Assembly: GCF_049060325.1 (NCBI RefSeq)
Contig: NZ_JBMGPW010000007.1
Location: forward strand, 62,001-126,000
Length of the DNA: 64,000 bases
Direction of reading: 5' to 3'
Source of the DNA: Vescimonas sanitatis
GTDB taxonomy: Bacteria > Bacillota > Clostridia > Oscillospirales > Oscillospiraceae
Of this stretch, positions 1 through 9,166 are shown piece after piece. The notes under the pieces are model-generated. The model made no database searches. It saw nothing but the letters and a program-made list of their open reading frames with translations, and was not told where the DNA came from. A program made the position numbers and the translations under genes. Each line of letters starts with the position of its first letter. Within the stretch, counting starts at the first letter, position 1.

Positions 1-1005
1 GGCCGCCAGACACACCGCCTGCCGCTGCAGAGGCGCATAGGCCACGCCCTGTTCCTTTTCAATGTCATCGATGACCTTCTCCGCCCGGGGCAGCACCTCC
101 ACCGGCGTCCGCACCAGCGACAGCAGGCGCTCCGCCACGAAGGTCTCCGCCTGGTACAGCCGGGGCAGATAGCAGCCCTGCACCCCGGCGATGGTCTTTT
201 CCACCACGCCGAAGCCCTCGATAAGCTTGTCCAGCGCCAGCTCCAGCTCGTCCGGCGTCACGGCCAGCATCTGCGACGTGGCGAAGAGCAGCTTCTCGCG
301 GGGCAGGAACACATGGCCGTTGGCGGCGTTGTGCTCCAGCTCATAGGTCAGCGCCGCCCGCAGGCGGCAGGGATCGTCCCCGCCAAAGCCCAGGCTGATG
401 GCGATCTCGTCCGCTATGGAAAAATCCACCCCGTACTGGGCCCGGGACAGGATATACGGATCGTCCCGCAGGGCCTGGATGGCTCCGTCGCCGTAGGTGC
501 GCTGAAGGGGCATGGCCAGATACACCGGCAGGTCATACCGGGCCAGGAACTCCATCAGCTGGCGCAGGCCCGTCAGCGCACGGAAAGCGTCGGACAGCTC
601 CTTCGCTCTCTGGGCGGTGATGCCCTTGATGCACCGCAGGCACTCCGGCTCCCGCTCGATGACCAGCAGGGTGTCCGCGCCGAAGCGCTCCACCAGCCGC
701 TGAGCGGTGGCGGGACCAATACCCTTGAGGATGCCGGAGGACAGGTAGGCGATCATGTCCTCCTCACGCTCCGGCATCCGGCGCTCCACGCTCTCGGCGG
801 TGAGCTGGCTGCCGTGGACGGGATGGACGCTCCACACGCCGGTGACGGTCATGCCTTCGCCGGCGGCGGCACAGGGGATACAGCCCACCACGGTGACAGG
901 CTCCTCCTCGCCCTCCACGGTCAGCAGCAGCACGGTATAGCCGTTCTCCTCGTTATGAAAGATGACGTTTTCTACGGTGCCCTCCACGGTCACGCGCTCG
1001 CCCAT
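1..1005 (-). CDS. recD2: RecD2-type ATP-dependent DNA helicase, N-terminal part (runs off the left edge)
   Basis: The 335 visible codons encode the amino-terminal part of a RecD-like superfamily 1 helicase. Residues 1-70 form an OB-fold-like region beginning VEGTVENVIFHNEENGYTV, followed by a helix-hairpin-helix stretch (ILKGIGPATAQRLVERFG, then CLRCIKGIT) typical of stand-alone RecD2 proteins that work without RecBC. The Walker motifs lie beyond the window, so the helicase core is not seen. The start ATG at 1005 has a strong AGGGGAGGTGA ribosome binding site that overlaps the stop of the upstream small gene, so the two are translationally close. It is likely the last visible gene of a uvrA-1010..1342-recD2 unit, suggesting a DNA repair role. 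Confidence 0.9.
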   Translation of the reverse strand, partial: MGERVTVEGTVENVIFHNEENGYTVLLLTVEGEEEPVTVVGCIPCAAAGEGMTVTGVWSVHPVHGSQLTAESVERRMPEREEDMIAYLSSGILKGIGPATAQRLVERFGADTLLVIEREPECLRCIKGITAQRAKELSDAFRALTGLRQLMEFLARYDLPVYLAMPLQRTYGDGAIQALRDDPYILSRAQYGVDFSIADEIAISLGFGGDDPCRLRAALTYELEHNAANGHVFLPREKLLFATSQMLAVTPDELELALDKLIEGFGVVEKTIAGVQGCYLPRLYQAETFVAERLLSLVRTPVEVLPRAEKVIDDIEKEQGVAYAPLQRQAVCLAA

Positions 1006-1009
1006 CGGC

Positions 1010-1342
1010 TCACCTCCCCTGTTCGGCGGTATCTTCCTCTGTATAGTACGCCGCCAGCTCCTGGGGCGTCAGCAATTTCGTGTTCATATCGGACAGCAGC
1101 GCCGCGGCGCGGCGGCCCTCGTCGGTCAGTCCGCAGTCCACCAGCAGCACCGGCAGACGGCGGCTCTGGGCCAGACGGCGCAGCGTCACATCCAGTCCCG
1201 TCCCGTCTCCGGAGACCCGGACCAGATACACCGCGTCCACCGGGCGCTCACGCCACAGCAGCAGCGACGCCGCCAGCCATATCAGCGCCGTGACGCCGAT
1301 GGCCGCCAGCGCGGCGACCACGCCGTCCTGTAAAAGCTCCAT
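1010..1342 (-). CDS. Small single-span membrane protein of unknown function
   Basis: This encodes 110 residues. A hydrophobic segment at about residues 8-30 (VVAALAAIGVTALIWLAASL) is followed by a compact soluble part with alternating strands and helices (VDAVYLVRVSGDGTGLD, LPVLLVDCGLTDEGRRAAAL). I do not recognise the family. It lies between uvrA and recD2 on the same strand, 46 bp after uvrA and only 4 bp before recD2, and its last codons supply the recD2 ribosome binding site. It is therefore probably co-transcribed with repair genes; no function can be assigned from the sequence. Confidence 0.7.
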   Translation of the reverse strand: MELLQDGVVAALAAIGVTALIWLAASLLLWRERPVDAVYLVRVSGDGTGLDVTLRRLAQSRRLPVLLVDCGLTDEGRRAAALLSDMNTKLLTPQELAAYYTEEDTAEQGR

Positions 1343-1388
1343 GCAGCCACCCCCCCTGCCCTATCCTATGCGGCAGGGGAAAGGCCGG

Positions 1389-4214
1389 TCACTTCAGGTA
1401 TTTTTTCAGATACTGGCCGGTGTAGGACGCCGGGCAGGCGGCGATCTCCTCCGGCGTGCCGCAGGCCACCACCGTACCGCCGCCCACGCCGCCCTCCGGG
1501 CCCAGGTCGATGATATAGTCGGCACACTTGATCACGTCCAGGTTGTGCTCAATGACCAGCACCGTATTGCCGCCGTCGGTGAGCCGCTGGAGCACCTCCA
1601 ACAGCTTCCGCACGTCATCGGCGTGGAGGCCGGTGGTGGGCTCGTCCAGAATATACACCGTCCGCCCTGTGGCGCGGCGGCTCAGCTCCGTGGCCAGCTT
1701 GACGCGCTGGGCCTCGCCGCCGGAGAGGGTGGTGCTGGGCTGGCCCAGCTTCACATAGCCCAGCCCCACATCCCGCAGGGTGGTCAGCTTGTCACAGATG
1801 GCGGGCACGGCGGAGAAGAACTCCCACGCCTCGTCCACGGTCATATCCAGCACGTCGGCGATGTTTTTGCCCTTGTAGCGGACCTCCAGCGTCTCGCGGT
1901 TATAGCGCTTGCCACGGCAGATCTCGCAGGGAACGTACACGTCCGACAGGAAGTGCATCTCGATCTTCAGCATACCGTCGCCGCCGCAGGCCTCGCAGCG
2001 GCCGCCCTTGGTGTTGAAGGAGAACCGGCCCGGGCCGTAGCCCCGGGCCTTGGCGTCCGGGGTGGAGGCGAACAGATCGCGGATCAGGTTGAACAGGTTG
2101 GTATAGGTGGCCGGATTGGATCGGGGCGTCCGGCCGATGGGGCTCTGGTCGATGGCAATGACCTTGTCCAGCTGCTCCATGCCCTCGATGGCGTCGTGCT
2201 TGCCGGGGCGCACCTTCATGCGGTTCAGCTGGGCACCCAGCGCCTTGAACAGCACCTCGTTGATCAGAGAGGATTTTCCGCTGCCGCTGACGCCGGTGAC
2301 ACAGGTGAACGTCCCCAGAGGGATGGACACGTCGATATGCTTCAGGTTGTTCTCCCGGGCGCCGCGGACGGTCAGCAGCCTGCCATTGCCCCTGCGGCGC
2401 TGTGCCGGCAGGGGGATGGTGCGTTTGCCGCTGAGATACTGGCCCGTCAGGCTGTTGGGGTTCGCCATGACTTCCTCCGGAGTGCCGCAGGCCACCACCT
2501 GCCCGCCCAGGGCACCGGCGCCGGGACCGATGTCAATAAGGTAATCGGCGGCGCGCATGGTGTCCTCGTCATGCTCCACCACGATGAGGGTATTGCCCAG
2601 ATCGCGGAGGCGCTGCAGCGTGGCCAGCAGCTTGTCGTTATCCCGCTGGTGCAGGCCGATGGAGGGCTCGTCCAGGATATACAGCACGCCCATGAGGCTG
2701 CTGCCGATCTGGGTGGCCAGGCGGATACGCTGGCTCTCACCGCCGGACAGGGTGCCGGAGGCACGAGAGAGGGTCAGATAGCTCAGGCCCACGGACTGCA
2801 AAAAGCCCAGGCGGGCGTGGATCTCCTTCAGGATCTGGGCGGCGATGATCTGCTGATTGCCGGTCAGGTCCAGATGGTCGAAAAAGGCCAGGGCATCGTC
2901 CACCGGCAGGGTAGTGGCGTCGTAGATGGACTTGCCGCCCACGGTGACGGCCAGCGCCTCCGGCCGCAGGCGCTTACCCTGGCAGGCCGGGCAGGGACAG
3001 GGGGTCATCAGGCCCTCGATCTCCTTCTTGCTGGCATCGGACTGGGTCTCCTGATACCGGCGCTCCAGGTTGTTGCAGATCCCCTCGAAGGCCTGGTACA
3101 GCACACCCTTGCCACGGGGCTGGTCATAGTGGAGCTCCAGCTTTTCGCCGCCGGTGCCGTAGAGGATAACGTTCTTCACCTCGTCGCTTAGGCTGTCGTA
3201 GGGCTGGGTCAGAGAGAAGCGGTATTTCTTACTGAGGGCCTCGAAGTACATACGACTGATGCCGTCGGACCGGATGGAGGCCCAGCCGGTGGCAGTAATG
3301 GCGCCCTCCAGGATGGATTTGCTGCCGTCGGGGATGATGAGGGCCGGATCAGCCTTTAATTGCAGGCCCAGGCCGGTGCAGGTGGGGCAGGCGCCAAAGG
3401 GACTGTTGAAGGAGAACAGACGGGGCGTCAGCTCCTCGATGGAGATACCGCAGTCGTCACAGGCGTAGTTCTGGGAGAAGGTGATATCTCTCTCCTCCCG
3501 CAGCAGGTTGACGGTGACGAGGCCATTCGCCAGGTTGGAGGCCGTCTCCACTGAGTCGGTCAGCCGGCCTGTGATGTCCGGGCGGACGATCAGTCGGTCC
3601 ACCACGATGTCGATGCGGTGCTTGAGGTTCTTCTCCAGAGAGATGTCCTCGGAGAGTTCGTACATATTGCCGTCCACCCGGGCCCGGACGAAGCCGGACC
3701 GGCGGGCATCCTCCAGCACCTTGGCATGCTCGCCCTTGCGGCCGCGCACCACCGGGGCCATCACCTGGATACGGGTGCCCTCGGGCAGGGCCAGTATCTG
3801 GTCGATGATCTGATCCACCGTCTGGCGGCGTATCTCCTTGCCGCAGTGGGGGCAGTGGGGCGTGCCCACCCGGGCCCACAGCAGACGCAGATAGTCGTAG
3901 ATCTCCGTCACCGTGCCCACCGTGGAGCGCGGGTTCTTGCTGGTGGTCTTCTGGTCGATGGAGATGGCCGGGGACAGGCCCTCGATGTAATCCACGTCGG
4001 GCTTGTCCATCTGCCCCAGGAACATACGGGCGTAGGAGGACAGGCTCTCCACATACCGCCGCTGGCCCTCGGCATAGATGGTGTCAAAGGCCAGGGAGCT
4101 TTTGCCGGAGCCGGAAAGGCCCGTCAGCACCACCAGCTTATCCCGGGGGATGGTGACATCGATGTTCTTCAGATTGTTCTCCCGCGCACCCTTAATGAAA
4201 ATTTCAGTCTGCAT
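1389..4214 (-). CDS. uvrA: Excinuclease ABC subunit A
   Basis: UvrA is the damage-recognition ATPase of nucleotide excision repair; it loads UvrB onto lesions. The protein has the family's two ABC ATPase halves: Walker A GLSGSGKSS near residue 30 and GVSGSGKSS near 640, with signatures LSGGESQRIRLA and LSGGEAQRVKLA. It also has the zinc-binding CxxC pairs (CDDCG..CPTC and CEACG..CEIC). An upstream ATG at 4226 is in frame, but only the ATG at 4214 has a spaced ribosome binding site (TGAGG, 6 nt away), giving 941 residues, the normal length. uvrB lies 2.2 kb away in a different transcription unit on the same strand. Confidence 0.98.
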   Translation of the reverse strand: MQTEIFIKGARENNLKNIDVTIPRDKLVVLTGLSGSGKSSLAFDTIYAEGQRRYVESLSSYARMFLGQMDKPDVDYIEGLSPAISIDQKTTSKNPRSTVGTVTEIYDYLRLLWARVGTPHCPHCGKEIRRQTVDQIIDQILALPEGTRIQVMAPVVRGRKGEHAKVLEDARRSGFVRARVDGNMYELSEDISLEKNLKHRIDIVVDRLIVRPDITGRLTDSVETASNLANGLVTVNLLREERDITFSQNYACDDCGISIEELTPRLFSFNSPFGACPTCTGLGLQLKADPALIIPDGSKSILEGAITATGWASIRSDGISRMYFEALSKKYRFSLTQPYDSLSDEVKNVILYGTGGEKLELHYDQPRGKGVLYQAFEGICNNLERRYQETQSDASKKEIEGLMTPCPCPACQGKRLRPEALAVTVGGKSIYDATTLPVDDALAFFDHLDLTGNQQIIAAQILKEIHARLGFLQSVGLSYLTLSRASGTLSGGESQRIRLATQIGSSLMGVLYILDEPSIGLHQRDNDKLLATLQRLRDLGNTLIVVEHDEDTMRAADYLIDIGPGAGALGGQVVACGTPEEVMANPNSLTGQYLSGKRTIPLPAQRRRGNGRLLTVRGARENNLKHIDVSIPLGTFTCVTGVSGSGKSSLINEVLFKALGAQLNRMKVRPGKHDAIEGMEQLDKVIAIDQSPIGRTPRSNPATYTNLFNLIRDLFASTPDAKARGYGPGRFSFNTKGGRCEACGGDGMLKIEMHFLSDVYVPCEICRGKRYNRETLEVRYKGKNIADVLDMTVDEAWEFFSAVPAICDKLTTLRDVGLGYVKLGQPSTTLSGGEAQRVKLATELSRRATGRTVYILDEPTTGLHADDVRKLLEVLQRLTDGGNTVLVIEHNLDVIKCADYIIDLGPEGGVGGGTVVACGTPEEIAACPASYTGQYLKKYLK

Positions 4215-4228
4215 GGTATGCCTCATTT

Positions 4229-4247
4229 CTGCAACATATGGTTGCAG
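4229..4247. promoter_or_regulatory. Perfect palindrome at the uvrA transcription start
   Basis: CTGCAAC-5 nt-GTTGCAG is a perfect 7-bp inverted repeat lying just downstream of the uvrA -10 box, where a repressor would block initiation. It could be an SOS-type operator, but its 5-nt spacer differs from the usual Firmicutes LexA box (GAAC-4 nt-GTTC), so the binding factor is unknown. Confidence 0.5.
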
Positions 4248-4250
4248 ATA

Positions 4251-4279
4251 AGTGTAGTGAAATCAATTTTTAATGTCAA
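4251..4279 (-). promoter_or_regulatory. Sigma-A-type promoter of uvrA
   Basis: On the minus strand TTGACA and TACACT are separated by exactly 17 bp, about 40 bp upstream of the uvrA start codon. Confidence 0.8.
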
Positions 4280-4293
4280 CAGCGAAACAATTT

Positions 4294-4776
4294 TTATACG
4301 ATCACGTCAGCCGTTTTCGCCCGCAGGAGGGCGATGAGGGCGTTGGGATCGCACTCCACCTGGTGGCCGATCTTGCCCGCGCTGACGCAGATGGCGCCAT
4401 ACAGCGGTGCCGTCTCGTGGAACACGGTGGGAAACTGCTTTTTCATGCCCACCGGGCTGCACCCACCGTGGACATAGCCGGTCAGGGGCAGCAGCTCTTT
4501 CTGTGGCAGCATCGCCACGGACTTCTCCCCCACCGCCTTGGCGGCCTTTTTCAGGTCCAGGTTCTCGGCCACAGGGATGTCGAACACATAGTATGCCCCG
4601 CTGGCCCCCTTTGTCACCAGCGTTTTGAACACCTGCTCCGGCGGCTGGCCCAGTATCTGCGCCACGGACACGCCATCGATGGGGCCATCCGGGTCGTAGC
4701 TGTGGGCGGTGTAGGGTATTTTCTTCTGATCCAGCGTCCGCATGACGTTGGTTTTTTCTTCTTTGTTCTTTGCCAT
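4294..4776 (-). CDS. ybaK: Cys-tRNA(Pro) deacylase, YbaK/EbsC family
   Basis: The 160-residue protein matches YbaK along its whole length. YbaK hydrolyses Cys-tRNA(Pro) formed by mistakes of prolyl-tRNA synthetase. Visible family landmarks are the N-terminal NVMRTLDQKKIPYTAHSY, the EQVFKTLV segment with the conserved lysine, and LTGYVHGGCSPVGMKKQFPT. It lies 21 bp downstream of the TraX-like gene and is probably at the end of the radC-uvrB-eamA-traX run. A second, different YbaK-fold protein is encoded at 22666-23154. Confidence 0.92.
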   Translation of the reverse strand: MAKNKEEKTNVMRTLDQKKIPYTAHSYDPDGPIDGVSVAQILGQPPEQVFKTLVTKGASGAYYVFDIPVAENLDLKKAAKAVGEKSVAMLPQKELLPLTGYVHGGCSPVGMKKQFPTVFHETAPLYGAICVSAGKIGHQVECDPNALIALLRAKTADVIV

Positions 4777-4797
4777 AGGGCCAGCCTCCTTATCTGT

Positions 4798-5508
4798 TTA
4801 CACATACAGGGCGATCAGGGACAGTATCAGGATATGCACGGGGTAAAAGGCGTAAAAGCCGTACTGCACCACCGGGTTGGAATAGCCTCGACGACCATTG
4901 TAGAGCCAGAGGGGCAGCAGTGCCGCCAGCGACCACAGCTCGATGGACACGCCGCCCATAATGCCGATGCTGAACACCGCCAGTCCCACCGCCTGCGCCG
5001 TTCGCTTCACGACGGTGCCGCAGGACACGCGGCGGACACCGTAGAACAGCACCACCAGCAGCATACCCCAGCCCCGATAGTCCGTCCCAGCCAGCTCCAG
5101 CAGGCAGAATGCGGCGGCCACGGCCGCGCCGGTGAGCAAAAAGGCCGCCGGCGTTTTCTTTCGCAGCGCCCAATCGACGCACCAGCAGATCAGCGCACCG
5201 GCCAACAGCGTCCACAGCACGTTCTGGGAATAGGGATACCATACCGTGCCGCCCACCATCAGGTCGAAGGGGACTTCGGACAGCAGGGCAAACGCCAGCA
5301 GCCGCAGGGCGTATTTCCTCCGATCGCGGGTATAGACGCAGCCCTCGGCGATGAGAAAGCAGAAGATGGGAAAGGCGAGCCGCCCGATGCAGCGCAGCCA
5401 CAAAACCGTTGGGAACAGCGTGTGCCCCATGTGGTCAATGAACATGGTGCAGGCGGCGATGAGCTTCAGGTGAAAGCCGTTCAGGACTTGACAGGTTTTT
5501 CTTCGCAT
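4798..5508 (-). CDS. TraX family membrane protein
   Basis: This encodes 236 residues, mostly hydrophobic, with about seven membrane spans. The start LNGFHLKLIAACTMFIDHMG and later RLAFPIFCFLIAEG are hallmarks of the TraX family, named for the F-pilin N-acetylase. In Firmicutes these proteins are chromosomal and have no known substrate; an acyltransferase role is only a family-level guess. Its first 28 bp overlap the end of the EamA gene in another frame, which indicates translational coupling. No conjugation genes are nearby, so a role in pilin modification is unlikely here. Confidence 0.85.
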   Translation of the reverse strand: MRRKTCQVLNGFHLKLIAACTMFIDHMGHTLFPTVLWLRCIGRLAFPIFCFLIAEGCVYTRDRRKYALRLLAFALLSEVPFDLMVGGTVWYPYSQNVLWTLLAGALICWCVDWALRKKTPAAFLLTGAAVAAAFCLLELAGTDYRGWGMLLVVLFYGVRRVSCGTVVKRTAQAVGLAVFSIGIMGGVSIELWSLAALLPLWLYNGRRGYSNPVVQYGFYAFYPVHILILSLIALYV

Positions 5509-6380
5509 TTTTTATCTCCATTGGCCAGCAGGATCACGCAGCCGAACACGCAGGCCATACCCAGCACCGTCCACACGGTCAGCGCCTCCTTGAACACAAA
5601 CACACCTACAAGGGTCTCCACCACCGGCTCGATGTTGGTAATGATCGAGGCGCGGCCGCTTTCCACGCCCTCAAGCCCCTTCGTATAGAAGATGTAGGGC
5701 AGCACCGTGGCCACGATCACCACACCGCACACGCCCACGATGCCCTGCGTGCCGGAAAAGGCCAGCGGCAGCGTCTCGAAGTCCGCGAAAAATACCGAGC
5801 CAAGCCCCGCCACCAGAAATGTCCAGTAGATCATGGTATAGCTCTCGTAATGGGCCAGACCGTAGTGGGCAAACACCGTATAGCTGGCGTAGCACAGGCC
5901 GGACAGCACGCCCAGGCCGATACCCGCCCAGGAGGCGGTCATATCGCCGCCGATGATGCCGCTGACCATCACGCATCCCAGCAGGGACACCACCAGGGCG
6001 ATGAGCTTGCGCTTCGTCAGCGGTGTCTTCCACAGCACGGCGCTGAAAATGACCACAAAGGACGGGGCCAGATACAGCAGCACCGCCGCCACCGACAGGG
6101 AACACATGGTCTGGCACTGGAAGTAGACCAGGCTCAGCGTCAGGATGCTGAGCAGTCCGGAGCACAGGAAAATGGGCAGATGCTTCAGCTTGATGCGGAA
6201 CACCTGACGGTGGAACAGGGCGAACACGATGGTCAGGATCACCAGCGTGCCGAAGTTCCGGATGAACACCCGGTTGCCCAGCGATACGCCCACCTCCGTG
6301 AGCATACGGTTGGAAAAACCGATAAAGCCCCAGCACACGGCGCTGAGGATCACGTAGATATAGGAAAGGTACTTTTTCAT
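5481..6380 (-). CDS. EamA-family (DMT superfamily) transporter
   Basis: The 299-residue protein has about ten transmembrane helices arranged as two EamA repeats (first about residues 5-140, second about 150-285). The second repeat ends with the typical EPVVETLVGVFVFKEALT segment. Drug/metabolite transporters of this kind export amino acids, nucleosides or other small molecules; the substrate cannot be told. A short cytoplasmic tail ends in KKCEEKPVKS. It starts 20 bp after uvrB and overlaps the TraX-like gene, so it is probably co-transcribed with both. Its ribosome binding site is weak (GAGAAAC). Confidence 0.9.
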   Translation of the reverse strand: MKKYLSYIYVILSAVCWGFIGFSNRMLTEVGVSLGNRVFIRNFGTLVILTIVFALFHRQVFRIKLKHLPIFLCSGLLSILTLSLVYFQCQTMCSLSVAAVLLYLAPSFVVIFSAVLWKTPLTKRKLIALVVSLLGCVMVSGIIGGDMTASWAGIGLGVLSGLCYASYTVFAHYGLAHYESYTMIYWTFLVAGLGSVFFADFETLPLAFSGTQGIVGVCGVVIVATVLPYIFYTKGLEGVESGRASIITNIEPVVETLVGVFVFKEALTVWTVLGMACVFGCVILLANGDKKCEEKPVKS

Positions 6381-6400
6381 AGGTCGTTTCTCGGTTCGGT

Positions 6401-8365
6401 TTATTTCTCCCCCCGCAGCTCAATGATCTGGTCACGCAGCAGGGCGGCATATTCGAATTCCAGCATACGGCTGGCCTCTTTCATTTCCTTCTCCAGACGT
6501 GCGATGGTCTCAGCTCGCTCACGGTCGGAAAGCTTCTTCTTCGACAGCTTGGAGGCCTCCTCGGCGCTGTGGCTGATCTCCACCATCTCGCGGACACTCT
6601 TGCGGATGGTCTGCGGGATAATGCCGTGGGCCTTGTTGAAGTCGTCCTGCAGCTTCCGTCGGCGCTCCGTCTCGTCCATAGCGGCCCGCATGGAGGGGGT
6701 AACGGTATCGGCGTACAGGATGACCAGACCCTCGGCGTTGCGGGCGGCGCGGCCGATGGTCTGGATCAGGCTGGTCTCGCTGCGAAGGAAGCCCTCCTTG
6801 TCGGCGTCCAGAATGGCCACCAACGACACCTCCGGCAGGTCCAAGCCCTCACGCAGCAGGTTGATACCCACCAGCACGTCGAACTCGCCCAGACGCAGGT
6901 CGCGGATGATCTCCATGCGCTCCAGGGCCGACACGTCGGCGTGCATATACCGCACCTTGATACCCAGCCCACGGAAGTGGGCGGTCAGGTCCTCGGCCAT
7001 TTTCTTGGTGAGGGTGGTCACCAGCACGCGCTCGTTCCTCTCCGCCCGGGCGTGTATCTCCGCCACCAGGTCGTCGATCTGGCCCAGCACCGGGCGGACC
7101 TCCACTCTGGGGTCCAGCAGGCCGGTCGGTCGGATGACCTGCTCCACGATCTGGTCCGCCTGCTGCTTTTCAAAGTCCCCGGGGGTGGCGGAGACGAACA
7201 CCGCCTGAGAAAAGCGCTCCTCGAACTCCTCGAACTTCAGGGGGCGGTTATCAAAGGCGCAGGGCAAGCGGAAGCCGTAGTCCACCAGGCTCTGCTTGCG
7301 GGCATGGTCGCCGTTGTACATAGCCCGCACCTGGGGCAGGGTCACATGGCTCTCGTCCACGAACAGCACGAAATCCTCCGGGAAGAAGTCCAGCAGCGTC
7401 ATGGGCGCGCTGCCCACAGGACGCTGAGAGATGACCCGGGAATAGTTTTCAATGCCGGAGCAGTAGCCCAGGGTACGCATCATCTCCACGTCGTAGCGGG
7501 TACGCTGGTCGATGCGCTGGGCCTCGATGAGCTTGCCGTTGTCCTCGAACCACTTTTTGCGCTCCGCCAGCTCGTGCTCTATCTCTTTGGCGGCGCGCTC
7601 CAGCTTGTCCTTGGGCGTGACGTAGTGGCTGGCGGGATATACCGCCACGTGCGTCAGCTGCTTCAGGGCCGCGCCGGTGACCGGATGGAACTCCGTGATA
7701 CGCTCGATCTCGTCACCGAAGAACTCCACACGGATGGCCCGGTCCTTATAGTAGGCGGGGTACAGCTCCACCGTGTCGCCCCGTACCCGGAACACATTGC
7801 GCTGGAAGGCCACATCGTTGCGCTCGTAGCGGTCCTCCACCAGCCGCCGCAGCAGCTCGTCGCGCTCCAGTGTCATGCCGGTCCGCAGGGAGATCATCAT
7901 GCGGGCGAAGTCATCCGGCTCGCCCAGGCCGTAGATACAGCTGACCGACGCCACCACGATCACGTCCCGCCGCTCCAGCAGCGCGCAGGTGGCGGACAGC
8001 CGCAGGCGGTCAATCTCCTCGTTGGTGGAGGCGTCCTTTTCAATATAGGTGTCCGTCTGAGGCACGTAGGCCTCCGGCTGGTAATAGTCGTAGTAGGAAA
8101 CGAAATACTCCACCGCGTTGTTGGGGAAGAATTCCCGGAACTCCTCGCACAGCTGGGCGGCCAGCGTCTTGTTATGGGCCAGCACCAGCGTGGGCCGGTT
8201 GACACGCTCGATGACCTTGGCCATGGTGTACGTCTTGCCGCTGCCGGTGACGCCCTTGAGCACTTGCGCGCGCAGGCCGTTTTCCAGGCCCTGCGCCAGC
8301 TTATCGATGGCCTGGGGCTGGTCGCCGGCCGGCTGGTATTCAGAAACGACTTTCAGATCAGGCAT
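6401..8365 (-). CDS. uvrB: Excinuclease ABC subunit B
   Basis: UvrB is the helicase-like damage verifier of nucleotide excision repair. The 654-residue protein shows Walker A GVTGSGKTYTMAKV near residue 39, the beta-hairpin region around YDYYQPEAYVPQTD, the YCSGIENYSRV segment, the C-terminal helicase motif QTIGRAARN, and a final UVR motif (MLEFEYAALLRDQI) that contacts UvrC. It starts 12 bp after radC with a GGAGG ribosome binding site, placing it in a radC-uvrB operon behind a possible SOS box at 9140-9153. Confidence 0.98.
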   Translation of the reverse strand: MPDLKVVSEYQPAGDQPQAIDKLAQGLENGLRAQVLKGVTGSGKTYTMAKVIERVNRPTLVLAHNKTLAAQLCEEFREFFPNNAVEYFVSYYDYYQPEAYVPQTDTYIEKDASTNEEIDRLRLSATCALLERRDVIVVASVSCIYGLGEPDDFARMMISLRTGMTLERDELLRRLVEDRYERNDVAFQRNVFRVRGDTVELYPAYYKDRAIRVEFFGDEIERITEFHPVTGAALKQLTHVAVYPASHYVTPKDKLERAAKEIEHELAERKKWFEDNGKLIEAQRIDQRTRYDVEMMRTLGYCSGIENYSRVISQRPVGSAPMTLLDFFPEDFVLFVDESHVTLPQVRAMYNGDHARKQSLVDYGFRLPCAFDNRPLKFEEFEERFSQAVFVSATPGDFEKQQADQIVEQVIRPTGLLDPRVEVRPVLGQIDDLVAEIHARAERNERVLVTTLTKKMAEDLTAHFRGLGIKVRYMHADVSALERMEIIRDLRLGEFDVLVGINLLREGLDLPEVSLVAILDADKEGFLRSETSLIQTIGRAARNAEGLVILYADTVTPSMRAAMDETERRRKLQDDFNKAHGIIPQTIRKSVREMVEISHSAEEASKLSKKKLSDRERAETIARLEKEMKEASRMLEFEYAALLRDQIIELRGEK

Positions 8366-8377
8366 GGTATCCTCCGT

Positions 8378-9052
8378 TCATCGCGCCAGCAGGCCGCTTT
8401 CCGCCATGGAGACATAATCGCTGTCAGCCACCACCACGTGGTCGGCCAGGCGAATATTCAGCGGCGAGAGCGCCTCCTGTATCTGCCGCGTCACCAGCAG
8501 ATCCTGCTGGGAGGGCAAAGCCACGCCGCTGGGGTGGTTGTGGGCCAGGATAATGCTGCTGGCGCCGGCATACAGGGCATTCTCCACTACCTGGCGCACG
8601 CTGACCGGCGAAGCGGCCACGCTGCCCTTGCTGATGCAGCGGCAGGTCAACAGCTTGCCCTTGGCGTCCAGGCAGACCTGGTAGAGCATCTCCTTCTTCT
8701 CCCCCGCCAGCAGCTCCATGAAGTACGCGCCGGTGCGGTCAGGGGAGTTCAGCACCTTCTGGGGCAGGGACGAGCACCGGGCCCGCAGGGCCATGTCGCC
8801 GACCAGCCGCACCAGCACGGCGGCGTTTTCTCCCACGCCTTCTACGGAGGTCAGCTCCTCCGGCGCGGCGTGGAGCACCCCCTGCAGCGAGCCAAAGCGC
8901 TGGATGAGCCGGTGGGCCGTCTCGTTGGTGTCCTGCCGGGGGATGGCGTAGAACAGCAGCAGCTCCAGCAGCTGGTGATCCTCCAGTCCCTCCGCACCCA
9001 GCGCCAGATACCGGCGTTTGCTGCGCTGGCGATGCCCGTCGTGCAAGCCCAT
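8378..9052 (-). CDS. radC: RadC family JAB/MPN-domain protein
   Basis: The protein has 224 residues. A helix-hairpin-helix (SVEGVGENAAV, about residues 68-78) precedes an MPN/JAMM domain with the metal-binding signature AHNHPSG followed by a downstream aspartate (SQQDLLVT). The family is named after RadC but its biochemical role is unsettled. The start at 9052 has an AGGAGGGGAGGGG ribosome binding site. The reading frame stays open to 9478, but that extension crosses the promoter of this gene and the divergent sugE leader, so it is not coding. It is the first gene of the uvrB operon. Confidence 0.93.
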   Translation of the reverse strand: MGLHDGHRQRSKRRYLALGAEGLEDHQLLELLLFYAIPRQDTNETAHRLIQRFGSLQGVLHAAPEELTSVEGVGENAAVLVRLVGDMALRARCSSLPQKVLNSPDRTGAYFMELLAGEKKEMLYQVCLDAKGKLLTCRCISKGSVAASPVSVRQVVENALYAGASSIILAHNHPSGVALPSQQDLLVTRQIQEALSPLNIRLADHVVVADSDYVSMAESGLLAR

Positions 9053-9100
9053 GATGACCCCTCCCCTCCTGCGGCTAAAACTGTAAATTCTCGACAACAT

Positions 9101-9129
9101 AGTATACCACATATCTCCATGTGTCACAA
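9101..9129 (-). promoter_or_regulatory. Promoter of radC-uvrB
   Basis: TTGTGA and TATACT are spaced by 17 bp on the minus strand, 49 bp upstream of the radC start. Confidence 0.7.
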
Positions 9130-9139
9130 GTTGTTTTTT

Positions 9140-9153
9140 CGAACATTTGTTGC
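9140..9153. promoter_or_regulatory. Possible LexA (SOS) box between radC and sugE
   Basis: CGAAC-ATTT-GTTGC matches the Firmicutes LexA consensus CGAAC-4 nt-GTTCG except for the last two bases. It lies just upstream of the radC-uvrB -35 box and just upstream of the sugE -35 box. SOS control of uvrB is expected from other Firmicutes. Confidence 0.4.
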
Positions 9154-9166
9154 GGTGCAGGATCGC

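Noticed and set aside
1080..3191. Open frame of 703 codons opposite uvrA
   Set aside because: Same reason: antisense of a highly conserved gene.
4215..4226. Earlier ATG for uvrA
   Set aside because: No ribosome binding site upstream; the ATG at 4214 has one at proper distance.
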